Shown piece after piece: positions 36,601-45,744 of a stretch of 64,000 nucleotides of DNA (positions within the stretch are counted from its first letter, which is position 1; each line of letters begins with the position of its first letter). The position numbers and the translations under genes were made by a program. The stretch is from Chitinophagaceae bacterium (GTDB taxonomy: Bacteria > Bacteroidota > Bacteroidia > Chitinophagales > Chitinophagaceae), in the NCBI GenBank assembly GCA_019638615.1, contig JAHBTL010000002.1:124001-188000 (forward strand). Direction: 5' to 3'. Under the pieces are notes generated by a model that was given only the letters and a program-made list of their open reading frames with translations, did no database searches and was not told the DNA's origin.

Positions 36601-37178
36601 TTCAAGGTGCTTTTGCCCGAAACCGCGATCTCGGTGCTGGCGAAGCCAACGGAACTTATAACCAGTATGGCATTGCTGCCGGCATCAATGTTGAAATTGC
36701 CGTCGTTGTCTGTAATAGTAGATTGAGAAGAGCCTTTTACCTGTATGGTAGCGCCCGACAGCGGGTTGCCTTCTTCATCCGTTATTCTTCCCTTAACAAT
36801 TGCAAGCGGGGCCGGAGCAAAGCTCAATACTACCAGTTCGTTGTTATTGATCGTATATGCTAAACCGGTACCTTCCAGTATGCGGTCCATTACCGCGGTA
36901 AGCGAAGCGTTTTGTACTTTCAGCGTTACCCTGCTTTGTTCAAATACGGGATCGTCGGAATATAAAAAACGGTAGTCGGAGTTTTTTTCAATTAATGAAA
37001 GCACTCTTCTCAACGGTTCTTTTTTTACAGACAGCGAAATTTCTTTTTGAGCGTTGGCCCAAAGGCTGATCTGCATACATAAACATGTGGTAATAATGAA
37101 AGAAACTTTCATGATAAATTTCCATTTCCGGGGAACGGGCAAATCAAGCCTTGCCCAATTAGTTTTGGAAAAAAGCAT
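33621..37178 (-). CDS. SusC/RagA-family TonB-dependent receptor with STN domain (second locus)
   Basis: A 1185-residue outer-membrane transporter. The start at 37178 (MLFSKTNWARLDLPVPRKW, then the hydrophobic VSFIITTCLCMQISLWANAQ) fits SusC leaders; a more distal ATG at 37259 adds 27 non-signal residues. It has an STN domain (LRRVLSLIEKNSDYRFLYSDD), a regulatory Ig-like domain (VKGRITDEEGNPLSGATIQVKG), the VVVTALGISREKKTLGYATQKVDG pre-plug segment and plug motifs (QPLFVIDGVPVGN, DIESMNVLKGPAAAALYGSRA), followed by a long barrel ending EMGLSLNLSF. The operon is sigma, fecR, susC, susD. Confidence 0.95.
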   Translation of the reverse strand: MLFSKTNWARLDLPVPRKWKFIMKVSFIITTCLCMQISLWANAQKEISLSVKKEPLRRVLSLIEKNSDYRFLYSDDPVFEQSRVTLKVQNASLTAVMDRILEGTGLAYTINNNELVVLSFAPAPLAIVKGRITDEEGNPLSGATIQVKGSSQSTITDNDGNFNIDAGSNAILVISSVGFASTEIAVSGKSTLNITLQKDQKNLSEVVVTALGISREKKTLGYATQKVDGSMLTESPASNFVSNISGKVAGVNIVSSGSVGGTAKITVRGETSLNINGNQPLFVIDGVPVGNDGVSNTSGGADYGNSAAEINPADIESMNVLKGPAAAALYGSRAAHGAIIITTKKGSKRKGIGVSFNSTYFMEKVGRLPKFQDKFGQGSNGNYKGSNFGATWSIYPNGIDDDYDESWGPRLDNGTTEAQFDSPTSNGYRGADVALNNRGDIIETPWVSQPDNIRDFFTTGQKYLNNIAFSGGTEKSDYRLSLTSLNEKGVIPNNDLNRYQVNFNSSYRITSKLTTSINLNYVKQKSDSRPDNGYGRNTFMYFFTWMGRNVNINSLRNYWQPGMEGIRQFQYNYGENHNNPFFLLYEDTKGQDKDRLYGNISLDYAFSDHLKLKLRVGDDFYYDYRPMKWAVSTVDYENGRYEEVRLKREERNADFLLSYNNAGLNGDLTYTISVGGNRFDQNSNNASVAAPQLLVPGVYNVSNTASPLESWASIYKSRVNSLYGMANIGYKNLLYLDITARNDWSSTLPPGNNSYFYPSIGLNGNLKDILHLPGAFSQAQLRLATAQVGHDAGAYSLYNTYGYGTPWGNYYSLVGSSGLLNPNLKPEITSTYEIGASLGFFNNRLIIDATYYNIISKNQIIPLSTPQSSGSTSRIINAGEIKNTGFEVVLSATPVSLPNSFKWNFTINWSRNVGKLVSLAPEVDKIVQAAPGEDASIQARVGEKMGAIWGPGYQRVADGAMKGEIIIFPDAYPRPTSTDIYLGNINPDWIGGFYNQISYKSFSLNFLFAGQYGGKFISRFYNKAAGAGQLEEAALGREARAPGQEYVDKYYIPGAAQMPDGSFQQNATSKDDTYSEGVYGTNARYFIKKPLDHISEAQLFSSTYFKLRELSIGYSLPAKITNGTFIKNARIAVTGRNLLLFTPKSNKHFDPEVSVATGGGGLIAGFENMSTPSTKEMGLSLNLSF

Positions 37179-37334
37179 ACCTTTAATTGTTAAGTTAATA
37201 ATGTGGGAACTACTAACAGGGTGCTCCCGATTTTGCTTGACAGGGAGGTGTTGCCGCATCTCCCTTTTTATATGATTCTCAAGTCATAACTGTTGATTTA
37301 GGTTGTAAAAATTGAATGGTCAATCTGTTTTCTG

Positions 37335-38444
37335 TCATTTCTGCCTGCTTATAATAATGTTCCTGTTTTCAATGGTGTAATGAAACGGCGTTGATTGCCG
37401 TAAGGCGTTCAACGCTTCCACGATGTCTTCTTTTTCAAAAGAGCCGGTAAATGTTACTCCTTCCATTTTTGAATCCCTGAAATCAATGGACACATTGTAC
37501 CATCTTTCCATTTTTTTCGCCAGGCTTGAAAATGGCTCTTTATAAAATGCCAGCTTATTTTCGATCCAGGCTATTTCCGCTATGCTGCTGTCTACCGGAT
37601 TCGGCTTTATTTTACCCAGCGAAATCATTTCTTCTTCCCGGTAAGAAGGCGTATCCTTTTCCTGCGATGAAATCGTAGCGCTTTTGCCTATTATGATCTT
37701 TTCGTTGGGGCGCATTAAAATCTTCCGTTCAGGATCCTTTTGCGAAAAAACCTCAATGGCTCCTTCGATCAGCGAAGCTTCTACCGTACTGTCTTCCGCA
37801 TAGGCCTTCACATTAAAAATGGTTCCCTTTACTTTAATATCTACATTTCCTGCATGCACTACCAATGGAACCTGCTCATTTTTTGCTATTTCAAAAAAAG
37901 CTTCCCCTTTTAAAAAGATCTCACGGGTTTCTACGCCAAAATCTTTGTTGTAGGTGAGCTTGCTGCCTGTATTAATTATTACAGATGATCCATCGGGCAA
38001 ATGAACCGTGCTTTTGGAGCCGCCGTTTGTAACCACCTCATTCACGGAGGAAACAGCTTGATTGTTTGGCTTTTCAGCGCCTGGTGTAAGCCACCAAACT
38101 ATCGCAACCGCTATCATCGCTGCAATACCGCCTACCATCGTCCATTTTTTAAACCATCGTTTCTTTTCTTTATTATCCGGCAATAAATCATCCTGCAAGG
38201 GCTGCACCTCCTCTCTTTCCGTATTTTTTTGTAAAGCCAGTTGAATGGCTTCCAGGCTCTTTATCTCATCTGCCGCCGATGTTATTTTCTTTAGAGGTAA
38301 ATCATGCAGTTCGGCCATTAGTTCGTTTAACTGAAATGCATCCTGCTGCTGCTGAAGCAACAGTTCCAGCTCACGCAACTCATCATCGGAAATTTCATGG
38401 TTGTATTTCCGGGCGAGCAGTTCCCATATCCTTGAAACAGACAT
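37335..38444 (-). CDS. FecR-family anti-sigma factor (second locus)
   Basis: A 369-residue inner-membrane anti-sigma factor. The start at 38444 (MSVSRIWELLARKYNHEISDDELRE) is the usual FecR N-terminus. A membrane helix (MVGGIAAMIAVAIVWWL) precedes the FecR domain (GGSKSTVHLPDGSSVIINTGSKLTYNKDFG, LKGEAFFEIAKNEQVPLVVHAG). A C-terminal DUF4974-type domain (FYKEPFSSLAKKMERWYNVSIDF) follows. It lies 71 bp downstream of the sigma factor gene and is expected to couple SusC signalling to it. Confidence 0.95.
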   Translation of the reverse strand: MSVSRIWELLARKYNHEISDDELRELELLLQQQQDAFQLNELMAELHDLPLKKITSAADEIKSLEAIQLALQKNTEREEVQPLQDDLLPDNKEKKRWFKKWTMVGGIAAMIAVAIVWWLTPGAEKPNNQAVSSVNEVVTNGGSKSTVHLPDGSSVIINTGSKLTYNKDFGVETREIFLKGEAFFEIAKNEQVPLVVHAGNVDIKVKGTIFNVKAYAEDSTVEASLIEGAIEVFSQKDPERKILMRPNEKIIIGKSATISSQEKDTPSYREEEMISLGKIKPNPVDSSIAEIAWIENKLAFYKEPFSSLAKKMERWYNVSIDFRDSKMEGVTFTGSFEKEDIVEALNALRQSTPFHYTIENRNIIISRQK

Positions 38445-38515
38445 ACGTTTGGAATCGTTTGAAAACACTAAGGATACCTGTTTGCAGGCAATACCCCCAA
38501 AGCATTTAAAAAAAA

Positions 38516-39076
38516 TCAGGAAACAAAGGAAAGCGGGATGGCATGGCTTAGTTTTTTGAGCGCGATCCCCATTTGGTTTTCTACTGTTTTTTCGGAAAGC
38601 GAAAGCAATTTGGCTACTTCCCTGTATTTAAGGTTGTTTTCTTTTACCAGGCTGAAGATAAGCTTACACTGCGGCGGAAGCGCCTGTATGGCTTCGTTGA
38701 TGCGCCGCTGGATCTCGGAGCTGATCAAAATGTCGTGAGGAGTCCTTTCAATGCTGCATTCAAAATCGTGAAGGCTTTCCAGCTTTTGCTGATACAGGTC
38801 TTGCTTTTTGAGCTGCTTCAGCGCCTTGTTCTTCGCGCACATAAATAAATATACTTCCGGGTTGGCTACATTATCCAGCAAATATCTTTTTTGCCATAAT
38901 CCCAGAAAAGTGTCGTTTACCACTTCTTCCGTAAGCTCTTTGTTGCCCATAAAAGCGAATACAAAACGAAAGAGCTTATGAAAATAGCCGGAGTGCAATG
39001 CCCATAAAGCCGATTCATCGCCGGCAGATGCCATGCGCCGGAACAAGTCATTGATATCTTTTTTTATGACTTCCAT
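38516..39076 (-). CDS. ECF RNA polymerase sigma factor (second locus)
   Basis: A 186-residue FecI-type sigma factor. Region 2: HSGYFHKLFRFVFAFMGNKELTEEVVNDTFLGLWQKR. Region 4: LPPQCKLIFSLVKENNLKYREVAKLLSLSEKTVENQMGIALKKL, with a clear helix-turn-helix. Start at 39076 (MEVIKKDINDLFRRMA). It is the first gene of the second sigma/fecR/susC/susD operon. No promoter box was identified in the upstream DNA by eye. Confidence 0.95.
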   Translation of the reverse strand: MEVIKKDINDLFRRMASAGDESALWALHSGYFHKLFRFVFAFMGNKELTEEVVNDTFLGLWQKRYLLDNVANPEVYLFMCAKNKALKQLKKQDLYQQKLESLHDFECSIERTPHDILISSEIQRRINEAIQALPPQCKLIFSLVKENNLKYREVAKLLSLSEKTVENQMGIALKKLSHAIPLSFVS

Positions 39077-39310
39077 TCATTTTGGTTGAAAACAATCGTT
39101 GAATCGGCAGTTGGATGCATTTCAAATTTTCGCACTAATTTTCCGGTCGGTCGGATCTCCACCCGCCTGCGAAAATCTGAAATGCGCCCGGCAGTTGACT
39201 ACAATGTTACATTTTTATTTTATAAATCCCTTGCGTAAAAAAATAAATGCAAACGTTTGAATAAAAAAATAATATAATGATCGCATTGATATGTTATGCA
39301 AACCGGTATA

Positions 39311-39385
39311 GCAATACCCCAGGAGAAAAGGGTTTCCAACCTTCAAAAAGTCGGAAAACCCTGCGGCTAAAAAGTGAGGTTATAT
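39311..39385 (+). repeat. Dispersed hairpin repeat, copy C (decayed)
   Basis: GGGTTTCCAACCTTC...TCGGAAAACCCTGCGGCTAA resembles copies A and B, but the second arm has several changes and the conserved tail is lost. It lies in the 314-bp gap between the sigma gene and the fucosidase-like gene, which otherwise holds AT-rich sequence without features. Confidence 0.65.
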
Positions 39386-39390
39386 AACGA

Positions 39391-41388
39391 TCATTCATTG
39401 ATCTCTATAATACTGTAAATATTCAGCTCCGGTATGGTAATATTGAGCTTGCCGTTAGCATAATGCTGTTCTACCGCAATATTGCCAGGCTGCAATAAAA
39501 CAGCAGCAGGTTTTTTGGGTAAAGCCAGCTTTACCTGTATGTTTTTAAGCGCCGCTACTTCATCGTATACCAAAACATTGGGATTGTTATGCGGCCCGCT
39601 GGTATTGATAAGATGTATGTATAATCTTCCGTTTTTGCGGGTAATGACCTGGTGTATTTTTTCTGATCCTTCCACCACCGATAAAAATGACGGGACCATT
39701 TCCTTTATTACATCCGTAGCCAGTTCCCTGAACAACGGGTTTTGATTGCTGTTATAAAAACTGCCCATGTTCATATAGATACCTGCTATTTTTCCTTTGC
39801 CGTAGGATTGAACGCTTGCCAGGCAATTGCCGGTTGTAAAACGCCAGTCGTCGGCTGTTAATTGAATTCCTTTTTTAATAGCGTTGGCAGATGCGGTTAC
39901 GGGCAAAAAATCGGTATGGGCGAGTACAATGCGGTTGTTGAAGCCGGCAAACAATCCAGTTGACGGCTTCGTTGCATCTGCCATGTGAATGCCGAGCTCG
40001 TTTTTAAAATCCTTTACAGCGTTGGCGCCGATCACCAGCAGGTTGCCTCCATTGTTTACATATTCAATTAATTGAATGCGAATGGAAGGATCTATATGCT
40101 CCCATTCGGGAATGACCAGTATAGGGTATTGCTGCAATCTTCCGGGTAGCTGGTGATCCATTAATATATCCACCGGCAAACGGCTGTCGAGTAAAATATT
40201 CAGCACTCCTTTTAACGCTTCCTGGTGATGCGCCGTATACAGGCTGTTCGTTTCATATCTTTTCCATGCATACGTAGCATATAAAAGGCCTATTTGCGGA
40301 ACGCTCTGTCCTTTGAATGTATATGCTTTTCTATCGTTGCAGAAGCGGATGATCTCTGCCATTTTCCTGAACTGGTATGGCTCCGGCGAACCATCGTGGT
40401 TTTGTTGCCAGTAGGTTTGAAATCCTCCTCCCTGGGCTAACACTTCCGCTGCTTCCTGCTGCAATTGCGCTACAGATTTGGTGGCTTTTGAATTGTTCTT
40501 CCAGGCAAACGACCACGACATCAGATCCCAGGGCTTGCCCTGCAAAGCCAGGCAGCGGCTTTCAAACGCTGAGCTGTACAAGCTGTTTGATCCCGCTACA
40601 TCACCCGACAAATAATCAACAGGTATATTAACAGGTTCGGGCATCATGGAGGAAAAAGACCAGTTGCTGGTAACCTTAAATTGCGGGGCTACTTTATGTA
40701 CCGCGTTGGCATATTTGGTAATATAATCCCTGAAGGCTTTCCGGTGAAACTCCATCCACTCAAAAAAATAAGGTTCACCTGGCTTTTGCGGAATGGCGCT
40801 GATGCCTGTTGCTTTGGTAAACGCTGCTTTGGCGGCGGGAGAATAATCGGTGCCCAATACCCAGCAGTCGCCATCCACCCAAATGCCATCCAGCTTGTAA
40901 TCCACAGCCAGTTCCTGTAGCTGTGGAATCAGTAACGAGTCTGCATAAGCGCTGAACAGGGAGGTCGCGTTTTCATGAGGCTTTCCGTCGGCAGTATATC
41001 GCGCCCAGTAAGGATGCTGTATAAGCGCCTGGTTGTCCCAAATGCCTGAGTAATGGGCGTATAATGGTACCTTATACCTGGCAGTTACTTCGCGCCATAC
41101 CTTCATTATGTCTTTGGCAAAAGCCGGGGCGGCATTACCCACTTTGGTAGGGTAGCTGGAAATGCCCGGATGCCCTTTACAATCTACCTGGATAAAGTCG
41201 GGCTGGATCAGCCGCATCATCGAGTCAATCATTTCATGCGTGAACGTTTTGCCGATGCCGGAATCTTTGGCGCCTGCATGAAAATCGAGGTGCAGGCCTG
41301 CAAAACGTTCGCGTTGCTGGGCAGATGCGATCAGACAGCCCCAGATACATGCAGACAATATGGTTATCCTTAGCGCGTATGCATTCAT
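39391..41388 (-). CDS. Secreted TIM-barrel glycoside hydrolase, alpha-L-fucosidase-like
   Basis: A 665-residue secreted protein (signal to ...CLIASAQ). The N-terminal half is a (beta/alpha)8 barrel: GLHLDFHAGAKDSGIG, MMRLIQPDFIQVDCKG, VPLYAHYSGIWD, and YKLDGIWVDGDCWVLG, in which the Asp of WVDGD is in the position of the GH29-type nucleophile. The middle has a beta-galactosidase-trimerisation/amidotransferase-like fold (LPVDILMDHQLPGRLQQYPILVIPEWEHID, VNNGGNLLVIGA). A C-terminal beta domain follows. I infer relationship to alpha-L-fucosidase-like enzymes of clan GH-R, but exact family is unsure. It is likely part of the second utilisation locus. Confidence 0.65.
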   Translation of the reverse strand: MNAYALRITILSACIWGCLIASAQQRERFAGLHLDFHAGAKDSGIGKTFTHEMIDSMMRLIQPDFIQVDCKGHPGISSYPTKVGNAAPAFAKDIMKVWREVTARYKVPLYAHYSGIWDNQALIQHPYWARYTADGKPHENATSLFSAYADSLLIPQLQELAVDYKLDGIWVDGDCWVLGTDYSPAAKAAFTKATGISAIPQKPGEPYFFEWMEFHRKAFRDYITKYANAVHKVAPQFKVTSNWSFSSMMPEPVNIPVDYLSGDVAGSNSLYSSAFESRCLALQGKPWDLMSWSFAWKNNSKATKSVAQLQQEAAEVLAQGGGFQTYWQQNHDGSPEPYQFRKMAEIIRFCNDRKAYTFKGQSVPQIGLLYATYAWKRYETNSLYTAHHQEALKGVLNILLDSRLPVDILMDHQLPGRLQQYPILVIPEWEHIDPSIRIQLIEYVNNGGNLLVIGANAVKDFKNELGIHMADATKPSTGLFAGFNNRIVLAHTDFLPVTASANAIKKGIQLTADDWRFTTGNCLASVQSYGKGKIAGIYMNMGSFYNSNQNPLFRELATDVIKEMVPSFLSVVEGSEKIHQVITRKNGRLYIHLINTSGPHNNPNVLVYDEVAALKNIQVKLALPKKPAAVLLQPGNIAVEQHYANGKLNITIPELNIYSIIEINE

Positions 41389-41393
41389 GATAG

Positions 41394-42101
41394 TCAGATT
41401 TTATTTCCGTTATATACCGTTATGGGTGAACCCTGGGCCAGCAGCACGCTTGATGGCCGGAGCTGGTTAAGAAAGCTGAAAGCCTTGCCGTACAGTGCTT
41501 CAAAGTCGCAGCTAATATTATAGTCTTTCACAGGGTGAACATTCCAGCGGGGATGCTCTACTTTATATTCTTTGGTAGCATTGTCTTTTTGTTTAGCATA
41601 CCCCCAATAGTGCTCCGTTATAAATTCCTCTTCGCTGCCTTCGCCAATGGGTTCATACCGCGGCGAAGCCATTACCGTTATTTCGTTGCCCAATCGCCGC
41701 CCCCATTTGTAATGTACGGTAAGCAGTTCCGGCAACGCGGAAACCGATGACCAGGTAGGCAGGGTTTGATATTTTTCCTGGTAAAATGTATTGGCAATAA
41801 AAGTGATGGCCCGGCGGGGTACAATTTCCTTGATGAACACTACGCCCCGTTTCCATTCGCCGTTTTGGCAATACCTCACGTAAAACCTGAGATTGATCTC
41901 TTCAAAATCAGTATGAAAAGGAACCCTTATCCCCTTAACACGGGTATCAAAAAAGCGAAAACCTACCAGGCTTGCATAGCAGGTGTCGTTAAAAAAATCG
42001 AGCTCGGTTTTAGGAGGTAAAAAATCCGACAGTACAGAAGGATCAACTTCATAATTGGCCATTGCCAGGTATAACCATTGGGCCGTAAGAAAGGGTTTCA
42101 A
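41394..42101 (-). CDS. DUF2071 (YqjF-like) protein
   Basis: A 235-residue cytoplasmic protein of the DUF2071/YqjF family (an acetoacetate-decarboxylase-like beta-barrel fold). Characteristic blocks are TAQWLYLAMANYEVDPSVLSDFLPPKTELDFFNDTCYASLVGFRFFDTRV and FHTDFEEINLRFYVRYCQNGEWKRGVVFIKEIVPRRAITFIANTFYQEKYQ. Function is unknown for the family. It is encoded 5 bp after the start side of the fucosidase-like gene (upstream in the same orientation), so the two may share a transcript. Confidence 0.88.
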   Translation of the reverse strand: MKPFLTAQWLYLAMANYEVDPSVLSDFLPPKTELDFFNDTCYASLVGFRFFDTRVKGIRVPFHTDFEEINLRFYVRYCQNGEWKRGVVFIKEIVPRRAITFIANTFYQEKYQTLPTWSSVSALPELLTVHYKWGRRLGNEITVMASPRYEPIGEGSEEEFITEHYWGYAKQKDNATKEYKVEHPRWNVHPVKDYNISCDFEALYGKAFSFLNQLRPSSVLLAQGSPITVYNGNKI

Positions 42102-42482
42102 TAAAATAAGTTGATAGTGAATAAAGGAATAAATCTAAGGAATTATTGAGATTTATAGTTTATGGTTTTTTGTTTATGGTTGAAAAGCCCAACCCGAAAC
42201 CATAAACTTCCAACCCCAAATTACACGCTCACGACCCTATACCTTGCTCCTTACGCCCTGCAAGCATTTGTTTAGCTGCTGGTGCTCCAATAGCCGTTCC
42301 GTTGTTGAGTGTTTTCACCAACAACCGAAGCGCGGGAAAGTTACATAGCATTGTTACAGCACAGAGTGACACAACAGAAGTCGATAGAAGCACTACAGCT
42401 AAGTACACAAAACATCCCTATGCCTTACTCCTTACCCCCTACAGTAACAAATATGGTTTAGAACAAAAAACAGGATATACAA
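42102..42482. other. Intergenic region, word repeats, no gene
   Basis: About 380 bp with TTTATGGTTT and CATAAACTTCC words near 42150-42220 and otherwise unremarkable AT-rich DNA. The 84-codon plus-strand frame at 42302 is not credible. Confidence 0.5.
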
Positions 42483-42520
42483 TAAAAGCGACCGCCCCTC
42501 AATCCGGGGCAGTCGCTTTT
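42483..42520 (-). terminator. Rho-independent terminator of the T9SS beta-helix gene
   Basis: Minus strand AAAAGCGAC-TGCCCC-GGATTGA-GGGGCGGTCGCTTTT forms a GC-rich stem of 10-11 pairs with one bulge/mismatch, A-run before, T-run after. It lies 20 bp beyond the stop at 42540 and is symmetric enough to act both ways. Confidence 0.75.
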
Positions 42521-42539
42521 ATATTATTGTATTTCTATT

Positions 42540-45500
42540 TTATTGCAGTATAATAGAAACTATTTCCTGTTCAAATGCCAGCCTGTAAGTTCCTTTTGAA
42601 AGAGATTGCATATTGATGCTGTGTTGTCCTGCCACGTCCAGTTTTTTTCTTAATACCAACTGGCCATTGCTGGTATAAACAGTTAACATGCCTGCTTTTT
42701 TGGTACGAAGATGCAAAGTGCCATTTACAACCGGATTAGGATATACAGAAAGCATTGTCTTTGTTTCAAACTGCAGGGATTGTATACTGCTGAAGCTGCT
42801 TTTGCCATCATAGTCACGTTGACGTATGCGATAATAGTTTTTTCCTTCAGCAGGGTTGGTGTGCAGGTACTCATAATTTTTGACTGCAACGCTGTTTGCA
42901 GCTCCTTTTATTACAGCTATCGACTCCCAATCCCAGCCATTGATACTATGTTCTACCACAAAATCCTTATTGTTGGTTTCTGCGGCCGTTGCCCATGCAA
43001 TCAAAGCGCTGCCGTTTTGCTTTTGTACAGTAAAGCTTAACCAGGTAACAGGCAATGTTGCATTGATATCGGCAACTCCAAAGGGTGAAAATGTTCCTGT
43101 ATAGCCGGTATATGTTAAACTGGTAGCGGTGCTGCTGGTAGTACCGGCTGTTTGCTGTGTCCAGCCCCCGCTGTAATGAAACAATGCTGGGGTTGTTACA
43201 TTTTCTGCTTCACCGGCATTCCAGTTAAATATAAAATCAACTCCGGCACCTGCGTTGGGATTCGTTTTGGTAATATCCCAGGTACGTTTAACGCGTCCTT
43301 CTGTTACAGTCGCTTCATCATACCCATTCAGGTATAGTTCATCTAAGACCAGTATACCAAAGGCGTCTGCAGCGCCTGTATTGTTTTTGACAGATACCGG
43401 GTTGTATGCGCTTCTTCCTACCGGGAACAGGGTTTCAATGCCATCTTCGATATTCATGCTGAACCTGCCGGTGCCATTAGATTGAACATAGCTTGTGCTG
43501 CTAAAGTTTGTTACACTATGAGCAGTAAGGTTGAAGTTGCCAAGTACCAGTTTGTAAGGCGCTCCCGAAAACTGAATGTTGTTTACCTGCCTGTTCTGAT
43601 CCAATATCAAATCGTTTACCGCATCTTCTGCAAAAACAATATCCTCGTCTGCACCGGGTATTATACCCGCGCCCCAGTTGGCGGCAGTAGCATAATCCGT
43701 ACCTGAAGCACCACGCCAGAAGTTGTCTTTCCATTGGGCGTATAATGTAAGATTTACTCCTGCCGTATACTCATCATTCACTGCATAACTCGTTCCTGAT
43801 CCGTTGGGACTGGTATTCCATCCGTCAAAAATATACCCTGAGCGTGTAAGGTTGCCGGCGCCTTCAAGGTTGGTTGACCCGTTGAAGGTTCCTGTAGCGG
43901 GAGCTGTACCACCTGTATTGCCGTTGCCTGTATAGGTAATGCTATAACTACCCGCTGCGTTAATAAATACCGGTATCAGTGTTATATTTCTGTCAACCAA
44001 TACGTCATAAGGGTTGTCTGTTGACGCGGTTCCGGTGCCGCCCAGAACATATTCCCAATGGTCAAATAATTTATTATTTACCGGTATAGCTGTAAGTGTT
44101 ACCGAAGTTCCGGAGGGATATACATCTCCATAAACCGTACCGCCGGTAACAGATCCGTCTGCAGAATAATTCACCTTAAGCATATACAGGTTATCTACCG
44201 TACCCTGGATGGCTCCGATAGCAGGAGGATCACTGCGTGTGGCACCTACCTGGTCAGTGGTAATTTCATAAGAAGACGCAGCACTGCCCACCAGGTTTAC
44301 CCAGGCGGATGTTGCACGATTATAATATCCTACAACAGGCGAACCGCTATTGCTGGTGAAGCCCGTTTTGGTTCCCAGGTTCGCAGGGTCTAATGTAAAG
44401 CTGCCGGTTTGGAGGGTTGGTGCAATACCTTCCCCGTTATTATAGAGGAATGGCTGAAAGATCAATCCCGTGCCTATTTCATTGCCGGCGCCATCTGTAA
44501 TACGGGTTGAGGCGCCACCGGAAAAGATGGTGTTGTCTGAACCGTCGGCAATACCTGTATAGTGAACATTTCCTGCAGAGCTATAGTCAACGCCGCTCGA
44601 AGTAAGATCGGCATGATATATACAATAATACAGGTGTACATTGCCCGGATCGCTAAATGCCTCAACGTCATCAGGAACATAACCGGTAGGGTTAGTAACA
44701 TCGCCTGCAGAACGGTGATAGTTATATGCAAACAGGCTGTTTACAGCATATACAGAGCCGCCATTATTACCAATAGCCCCTCCGTGATAATCCCCATAGG
44801 CAACATTACCCGTAAGACTGCTGTTAACAATATAAAGCGTTCCGGTGTAGTTATTAATGGCTCCGCCAATTTCTGTGCTTTTGTTATTGGAAAAGGTAGA
44901 GTTATTAACATACAGATAGCCGTCGAAGCCATTTTCTCCTGCTCCGCCCCCGCCTCCTAAACTGGTACTCCTGTTTTCGGAAAAAGTACTGTTTTCAACA
45001 AACATATTCCCGCTGTTCAAAAACCCTCCCCCGTATGCCGCGGCATTGCGTATTACCTGGCATCCTTTCATAAATACTGTTCCGCCGTTATTGTGCAAGC
45101 CGCCGCCGCCAACAGAGAAGGTTTCATCTCCGCGCGAGTGGCTGATGGTTGAGTTATTGATATTTAATACATTTCCGGAGCCAACATAAATAGCTGCACC
45201 GCTGCCAGCCGTTAAACTGCCGCCGCTTATTTTCAGGTGATTGATGGTAACGGTTTTGCCTGATCCGGAAAGGTTGAAGATCCTGAAGGCTGACGGATTA
45301 CTGTTGAATTTCCCTGCCTCGTCCAGCCCCGGAACAGGAACAGTGATCCTGTATCCGTTACCGTTCAGGATGAGCGTCTTAGAAAGAACAATTTCTGCAT
45401 CAGCAACAATGTTGTTGGAAAAATTGATGATGTCTCCATCTGCCGAAGCTGTAACGGCGGCAGTTAATTCGCTGTATGTTCCAACCGTTCTGGTTGTTTG

Positions 45501-45563
45501 TGCATTCACATATTGGAAAAAGAAAAGAAATAAAAGGGAAGTTAAGCGTAATGTTTTTTTCAT
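42540..45563 (-). CDS. T9SS-secreted right-handed beta-helix protein with InlB-type repeats
   Basis: A 1007-residue surface or secreted protein. Signal peptide ends ...YVNAQ. Residues about 25-320 are a pectin-lyase-like beta helix (VGTYSELTAAVTASADGDIINFSNNI, repeated NNSTISHS / ENSTFSENRSTSLGGGG / NNSTFSNNKSTEIGGAINN). A divergent InlB-type repeat (FDHWEYVLGGTGTAS) and a Listeria-Bacteroides repeat (YIFDGWNTSPNGSGTSYAV ... LTLYAQWKD) follow. The C-terminal ~70 residues (LSVYPNPVVNGTLHLRT ... LSKGTYRLAFEQ) are a type A T9SS sorting domain. The function may be adhesion or glycan binding. Confidence 0.9.
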   Translation of the reverse strand: MKKTLRLTSLLFLFFFQYVNAQTTRTVGTYSELTAAVTASADGDIINFSNNIVADAEIVLSKTLILNGNGYRITVPVPGLDEAGKFNSNPSAFRIFNLSGSGKTVTINHLKISGGSLTAGSGAAIYVGSGNVLNINNSTISHSRGDETFSVGGGGLHNNGGTVFMKGCQVIRNAAAYGGGFLNSGNMFVENSTFSENRSTSLGGGGGAGENGFDGYLYVNNSTFSNNKSTEIGGAINNYTGTLYIVNSSLTGNVAYGDYHGGAIGNNGGSVYAVNSLFAYNYHRSAGDVTNPTGYVPDDVEAFSDPGNVHLYYCIYHADLTSSGVDYSSAGNVHYTGIADGSDNTIFSGGASTRITDGAGNEIGTGLIFQPFLYNNGEGIAPTLQTGSFTLDPANLGTKTGFTSNSGSPVVGYYNRATSAWVNLVGSAASSYEITTDQVGATRSDPPAIGAIQGTVDNLYMLKVNYSADGSVTGGTVYGDVYPSGTSVTLTAIPVNNKLFDHWEYVLGGTGTASTDNPYDVLVDRNITLIPVFINAAGSYSITYTGNGNTGGTAPATGTFNGSTNLEGAGNLTRSGYIFDGWNTSPNGSGTSYAVNDEYTAGVNLTLYAQWKDNFWRGASGTDYATAANWGAGIIPGADEDIVFAEDAVNDLILDQNRQVNNIQFSGAPYKLVLGNFNLTAHSVTNFSSTSYVQSNGTGRFSMNIEDGIETLFPVGRSAYNPVSVKNNTGAADAFGILVLDELYLNGYDEATVTEGRVKRTWDITKTNPNAGAGVDFIFNWNAGEAENVTTPALFHYSGGWTQQTAGTTSSTATSLTYTGYTGTFSPFGVADINATLPVTWLSFTVQKQNGSALIAWATAAETNNKDFVVEHSINGWDWESIAVIKGAANSVAVKNYEYLHTNPAEGKNYYRIRQRDYDGKSSFSSIQSLQFETKTMLSVYPNPVVNGTLHLRTKKAGMLTVYTSNGQLVLRKKLDVAGQHSINMQSLSKGTYRLAFEQEIVSIILQ

Positions 45564-45744
45564 GTGTGTTAATTTAGGAATGGATAATAGTTTTGCAATT
45601 TGTGGTATTCTATTTAAAATAATTGCATAATATACAGTTGTCTATATAAAAAAAATTTAAATATATGTAAACCCTTATTCAAATAAAAGTGTTAACACCT
45701 AGAGGGGGAATACAAAAAGGATTATTTTCAATCATAACCACAAT

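Noticed and set aside
42302-42553. 83-codon plus-strand ORF
   Set aside because: Runs across the GC-rich terminator and into the stop of the convergent T9SS gene; composition is unlike coding DNA.
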